Position numbers and translations under genes: made by a program. 64,000 nt of DNA, taken from NCBI GenBank assembly GCA_001584585.1, contig LSYV01000012.1, positions 1,280,574 to 1,344,573 on the forward strand. The letters are read 5' to 3'. The notes below the pieces were generated by a model. That model made no database searches. It was given only the letters and a program-made list of their open reading frames with translations, and was not told the origin of the DNA. The stretch comes from Gonium pectorale. Lineage: Eukaryota > Chlorophyta > Chlorophyceae > Chlamydomonadales > Volvocaceae. Position 1 is the first letter of the stretch. Every line of letters begins with the position of its first letter. This document shows positions 59,801 through 64,000 of the stretch, piece by piece.

Positions 59801-62800
59801 CAGCTGGAGACGCTGCCAGCGGGGAGAGGGCCCCTGTGCTTGGGGGAGACGCGGCTGGTGCCTGTGCCGGTGGGGCTGCCCGCAAGCGGACGAGTCGCAG
59901 CATGAGGGCGCAGACCTGTGTTGGGGGGGAGAGGGCGCATGGGCGCAAGCAACGGGCCACACTCGATGGTTTGTCGTTTGTGTGCTCAAAGCAATGGCAG
60001 GCAGAGGCAGCAGTTATTCGGCCACCTAGCTGGCAGCCCTGTGGGCGGTGTGTACAAACATCCGCACAAGCACCTGTGTGCCCATCCGGTTTCCGTACCT
60101 GCGCGCGGCAGTGCAGCGCCCACTGCAGCTTGAGCAGCAGCCGCACGCAGGACGTGGCGAGCTCCCCCGGGGGCAGCCCCGATATGACCCCCGGGTCTTC
60201 CAGCATCGCATCCACAACCTCGTCCTCCTTGGACTCAGCCTCCGCATCCACCTCCGGTGCCGACGCAGATGCGCCGCCGGCGCCACCGGCATCATCGGGC
60301 TCGTCGACGTCTCCGCCGGGCCCTGGCCCGGGGCTGGACGCGGCGGTGAGCCCGGGCGGGGGCGCGCGGCGGAGCTGCGGCAGGGCATCGTGCAGGAAAG
60401 GCTGCAGCGCAGCAAGCAGCGTGTGCTGCAACTGGGAGAGGTCCAGCTGCCGGGGGAACGACGGACGGGGGTTGGGAGTTTAACGCGGAAGGGGGTCAAG
60501 GATACGGGTGTATGGGCCCACGGGCCGAAGCGGCCACGAGCAATCAAGGACGGTGCTGACAGTCCCCGTTACCACGCGTCCAAGCACCACCACCATGCGA
60601 CAAGCATGCGACCGCAGTGGACAGCTGCAATCGCGCTCTCAAGCTCTTGGAGCAGCGAGAGGGACTGCAGCGCTAGTAGTAGCGGCAGCGGAAGCCTGGG
60701 ATCCCGACCACAAGCGCGGTCCCACCACCGCCGTCACGGCTCGCTGCGTCATGCCTATGTTGGATCTGACCTCACCATGAGAGCCAGCTCATCCAGGTCC
60801 TGCAGCTCACGATGCACGACCTCGCCCCCATCGCCACCGCCACCGCCAGCCGCTTCGCTGGCCCCCGGGCCTGTCAGACCCGTCACCGCCCCCCAGGGGG
60901 CGGCCGGCGGCCCGCCGGGCGCGCCCATCGCCACCGTGGCCTCGTCGGCGCCGCCGGCCTCCGCGGCTGCCGCGGTCAGCAGCACGCCGCCGCTATCATC
61001 GGCCTCTTTGGCGGCAGCAGCGGTGGCGGCTGCGAGGGTCGTCTTGACGACGGCCGCCGCATCGGACGCCGACATGAGGCCGCTGGTCACAAGAGCGTCC
61101 TGACGTTGCACGAAGGGGGCGACCAGGGGAAAACATCAGCATCGCCAAACGCCGCGTATGCAAGCATGGCGACATCGCAACCGCAACCACCACCACCAGC
61201 ACATACATACGGTACATGCGCGAAAACACCAACTGCCTGACACACCTGCAGCGGCGGCAGCAGCGACTCCGCTCCCCAATCCGACGTGTCCGGCAGCAGC
61301 ATCATGTCCTGCACGCACACGGCCAGGCACGCAGGGCGCAGCGGGGGTTGGCAAGTAGGCCTACCAGCCTGCGGCCCAATCTTGTAGATTGTGTATCATG
61401 AGTTGGCTCACGTTGCTCGCAGGTGCAAACAGGAGTCGTACGTCAGCAGCAACCCGCACCTGCACACAGTCGGCCAGGCGCGCGGCTGCGGCGTCCACGC
61501 GGGGGCCGTCGTAGCTGCCCTGCCAGCGCAGCAGCATGCGCACGCAGCTGTCCACCGTCGAGTGCTCCGAAATCTGCAAACAGAAGTGAGAGGACCGGGC
61601 GGGTTTAGGGATGGGGCGGGAGGGGGCCGGGCGGGCGGGCGGCCAGGTAGCAAACTCGCGGGCAGGAGCCCTTGCCCCCGTGGCTGGCCCCGGGCCGCAG
61701 GGGCAGTTACGCAGTTGCAGGGCCCGGCGCCGCCTCTCCGGCAACCCTCGCGCTGGTTGCCGCCCACTCCATCCCCGGCCTCTACCCCCAGCATGGGCTG
61801 GAGTAGGCGTCATCCCCATCCCCGGCCCCGCCCTCCCCCCCACCTGCTGCACCGCGTCCCGCAGCGACACGAACGCCCCCGCCGCACGCTGCCGCCAGCC
61901 GCAGCTCCTCCAGCACGCGCGCCATCGCCCCGCCGCAGTGCGCCAGCAGCTGCTGGCGGATGCCCGCGTGGCTCAGCTGCAGCAGCGGCGGCACGGAGCC
62001 GGCGGGCAGCAGCGGCGTGATGCAGACGCGCTTGGGCAGCAGATCCACCAGCCGGGTGGCCACCTGGCGGGGCCGGGATGGGGCGGCGCGCGGAGAATGC
62101 GAGAAGCCGCAGCGTGAGGCCGGGGCAGGGCGCGCGCAGCGCGGCTAAAGGGCTGACGTGGATAGCAAGTAAAAGTCGGGAAACGGACAGCATTTCCCGT
62201 ACACAACATTCCGCGACCACGGCCTGTCCCCCGGGGCAAAGGACACTCCCGCACCGCGGCGGCGGCTCTCATCCCTGGACCCAGGCCGCCCGCTCGCCTT
62301 CTGCAGCAGCGACACATGAACCGCCGAGTTGAGTCCAAGCAGCCTCCGCGGCAGCGCCACCAGCTCCAGCAGCACGCCGCACGCGTCCTGCACCTCCATC
62401 TTCTGGCAGGCACCCACCTGGGGCGGGTGAGGACCAGGAAAGGGACAGAGTTGCCAGTCCAGGCCATCGATGCCTGTACCTCACGCTGCAAACGAGACTG
62501 GCCTGTAACCAACCGCATTCTATCGACAAGCCAGCCGCCGCCCGACGCAGAGCAGGGAAGCATGCGCCGCTCTCGCAACGCGGCTGCATCTGTAGCCGCC
62601 TATTGCCGCCGCCACGCCTCCTAGCCTTCGCCCACCCAGCAGCCCACAAACCTGCGAAACCAACACACGCTGCCCCATCTGCAGACAAGATGCCCGCGCC
62701 GCCGCCATCGCTCTGCTACTCCAGTCGGCATCCTTGGCCCCGGAACCTCCGCCACCAGCACCACCGCCGTCGCCACCCTGTGCCGTCGCCGGCGCCGATA

Positions 62801-64000
62801 AGTCTTCCACCGCCGCCGACAGCTCTTCTAGCACGCTGCGCCGCCGCCGCCGCGGCGCCGCCGCCACCAAGTCTGCGGTGCCGCCACCGAGCCTCGTGAG
62901 CGCATTGGCGCAGGCAAAGGCCAGCAGCGCGGCGCGGTGCCAGTCATTTAGGTGTTGCCACACGAGGGCTGCATGCGTGGCGGCCGCCGCCGCGCGCAGC
63001 AGCGCCCAGTTAACGCGCGCGGCTCCGCAGCCACCGGACAGCTGCAGCACGTGGCCGCGCGAGTGCGCGTTGGCGTTCGACAGTTGGTGCGGCGGCGGCA
63101 GTTGCGGCGTGGCGTGGTGGCCGTGGCCATGGTTGTGGCCGTTGGCACGCGGCGGCGAGCCGCCCTTTGTCTGCTCCCTCTCCTCGGTGTGCCCCGGCTG
63201 CGGAGAGTCCTGCGGCTGCTGTTGACGTTGTTGGTGCTCCTGCAGCTGCGCTGCGCAGGCGTGCGCCATCAGCAGCAGGCCGGCGGCGTAGGAGGGCCGC
63301 AGGTACACCGCCGCCACGGACTGGCCGAGGCTGGTGGCCTGGCAGCTGGCGTCCTGCCACAGCCGCGTGGCGTCGAAGGCGCAGTGGTGCAACTGCAGCC
63401 GGAGCGCAGCCGGCCGCGGCGGCCGCAGTGAGGGGCTGCTGGTCTCGGAGCCGCGGCCGGAACCGGCTGCCAGGGAGATCGAGCCGTCGGTCAAACCCCC
63501 GCCGCCGCCGCCGGTTGCATAGGTGGCGGTGAACACTGCGGGGAGGGACTTGCCGGACTGGCTCTGCGTCAGTGCGGACGGGCTGGAGCCGCTCCGGTGC
63601 GGCAAGCGGACGGGTGAGCGCGGGTGGGAGGGCTGCGCCGCCTCCGTCGCCGCGGGCTGCGGCAGCGGCTGCCAAACAACCGGGATGGGGAAGCCGATCA
63701 CAACCGGCGGTGCCGGCGGCGGCTGCGGACCGCCGGCGCCGGCGCCGCCGCCCTGGCTCGTGACACTCCCTGCGATGTTCGATGTCATGCTGTCGACGCG
63801 CGGCCGGCCCAGGCCGGTGCCGGTCCCGCCGGCCTGCTCACCAGCAGCCGCGGCGGCAATCGCGGCAGCGGCTGCCAGGCCAGTCTGCGGCGAGCCCACG
63901 AAGCTACCCGACGCGCCTCCCCCCAGGCCGTCTCGAACGCCGTAGAGGCTGAGGCTGCGGGTCCGGAGGCTGCGGATGCGCATGGTGCTGCTAAGGCGCC
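53820..64000 (-). CDS. Very large Ala/Gly/Ser-rich protein with helical N-terminal part; 5' end not established
   Basis: Exons in order of translation: window edge or 63983 to 62652, 62417-62298, 62063-61844, 61573-61460, 61308-61246, 61099-60776, 60446-60099, 59915-59046, 58901-53820; over 2,800 residues. The first part alternates low complexity with Leu-rich amphipathic helices (WQHLNDWHRAALLAFACANA, LVDLLPKR, TVDSCVRMLLRWQG, LLKLQWALHC, LMLRLVRL) that suggest HEAT/ARM-like repeats. The last exon (about 1,690 residues) is nearly all low complexity apart from its first 60 residues. I recognise no family. An ATG at 63983 is possible, but the frame stays open to the window edge and an AG lies just before it, so it may be an internal exon. 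Exon 62063-61844 is one base too long to keep frame (see findings). Exon 62417-62298 seems to end at a GC donor. Confidence 0.6.
55273..55362. repeat. Coding 18-bp minisatellite, five units
   Basis: Five imperfect 18-base units (CCACCGATGCTGACGCCG type) in phase with the reading frame, encoding a GGVSIG/GGVSAS hexapeptide repeat in the low-complexity exon of the giant protein. Confidence 0.75.

Overview
The window looks like nuclear DNA of a volvocine green alga (Chlamydomonas or a close relative). It is very GC-rich. Almost every gene is split by many short introns with GT/AG (some GC/AG) borders. Coding regions are rich in Ala, Gly, Pro and Ser with long low-complexity runs, and TGTAA motifs, the usual green-algal polyadenylation signal, lie downstream of several stops. 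Plastid proteins typical of this group are present: a CSP41b/RAP38-type protein and an iron superoxide dismutase of the FSD1 type. I reconstructed the gene models by hand, joining exons whose phases match. There is no sign of bacterial, organellar or transposon genes and no CRISPR array.

Layout. 1-2955 (-): CSP41b-like plastid RNA-binding protein, 3' end outside the window. 3218-7101 (-): ketopantoate-reductase-like protein with a transit-like N-terminus. 7382-8276 (+): small single-membrane-span protein. 8407-12353 (+): protein resembling TEX47 (BLUF-like fold). 13078-14085 (+): intronless helical-repeat protein. 15179-16275 (+): disordered protein with a short hydrophobic N-terminus. 17590-22204 (-): OPR/FASTK-like helical-repeat protein. 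22821-43774 (-): a 54-exon gene for a protein of about 2,650 residues with a PH domain, a short coiled coil and 17 PLAT domains, resembling animal LOXHD1. 41294-41992 (+): FSD1, lying complete inside an intron of that gene on the other strand. 44433-50518 (+): GAF-PAS-protein kinase with an N-terminal acylation signal. 52046 to about 52735 (-): PHD-finger protein. 53820 to beyond 64000 (-): a very large Ala/Gly/Ser-rich protein, 5' end not established.

How they fit together. Two genes (CSP41b-like, FSD1) and probably the reductase serve the chloroplast. The PLAT giant and the TEX47-like protein have animal relatives in hair cells and sperm, which suggests but does not show a ciliary or membrane-cortex role. 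The PLAT gene and the GAF-PAS kinase are divergent and share about 660 bp of upstream DNA; the reductase and the membrane protein share about 280 bp.

The most notable points are the PH + 17 PLAT architecture, the plastid FeSOD gene nested antisense inside the PH-domain intron, the several GC-AG introns, the kinase with an altered catalytic loop, and a dispersed repeat ending in TGTAACC units that is shared by two introns.
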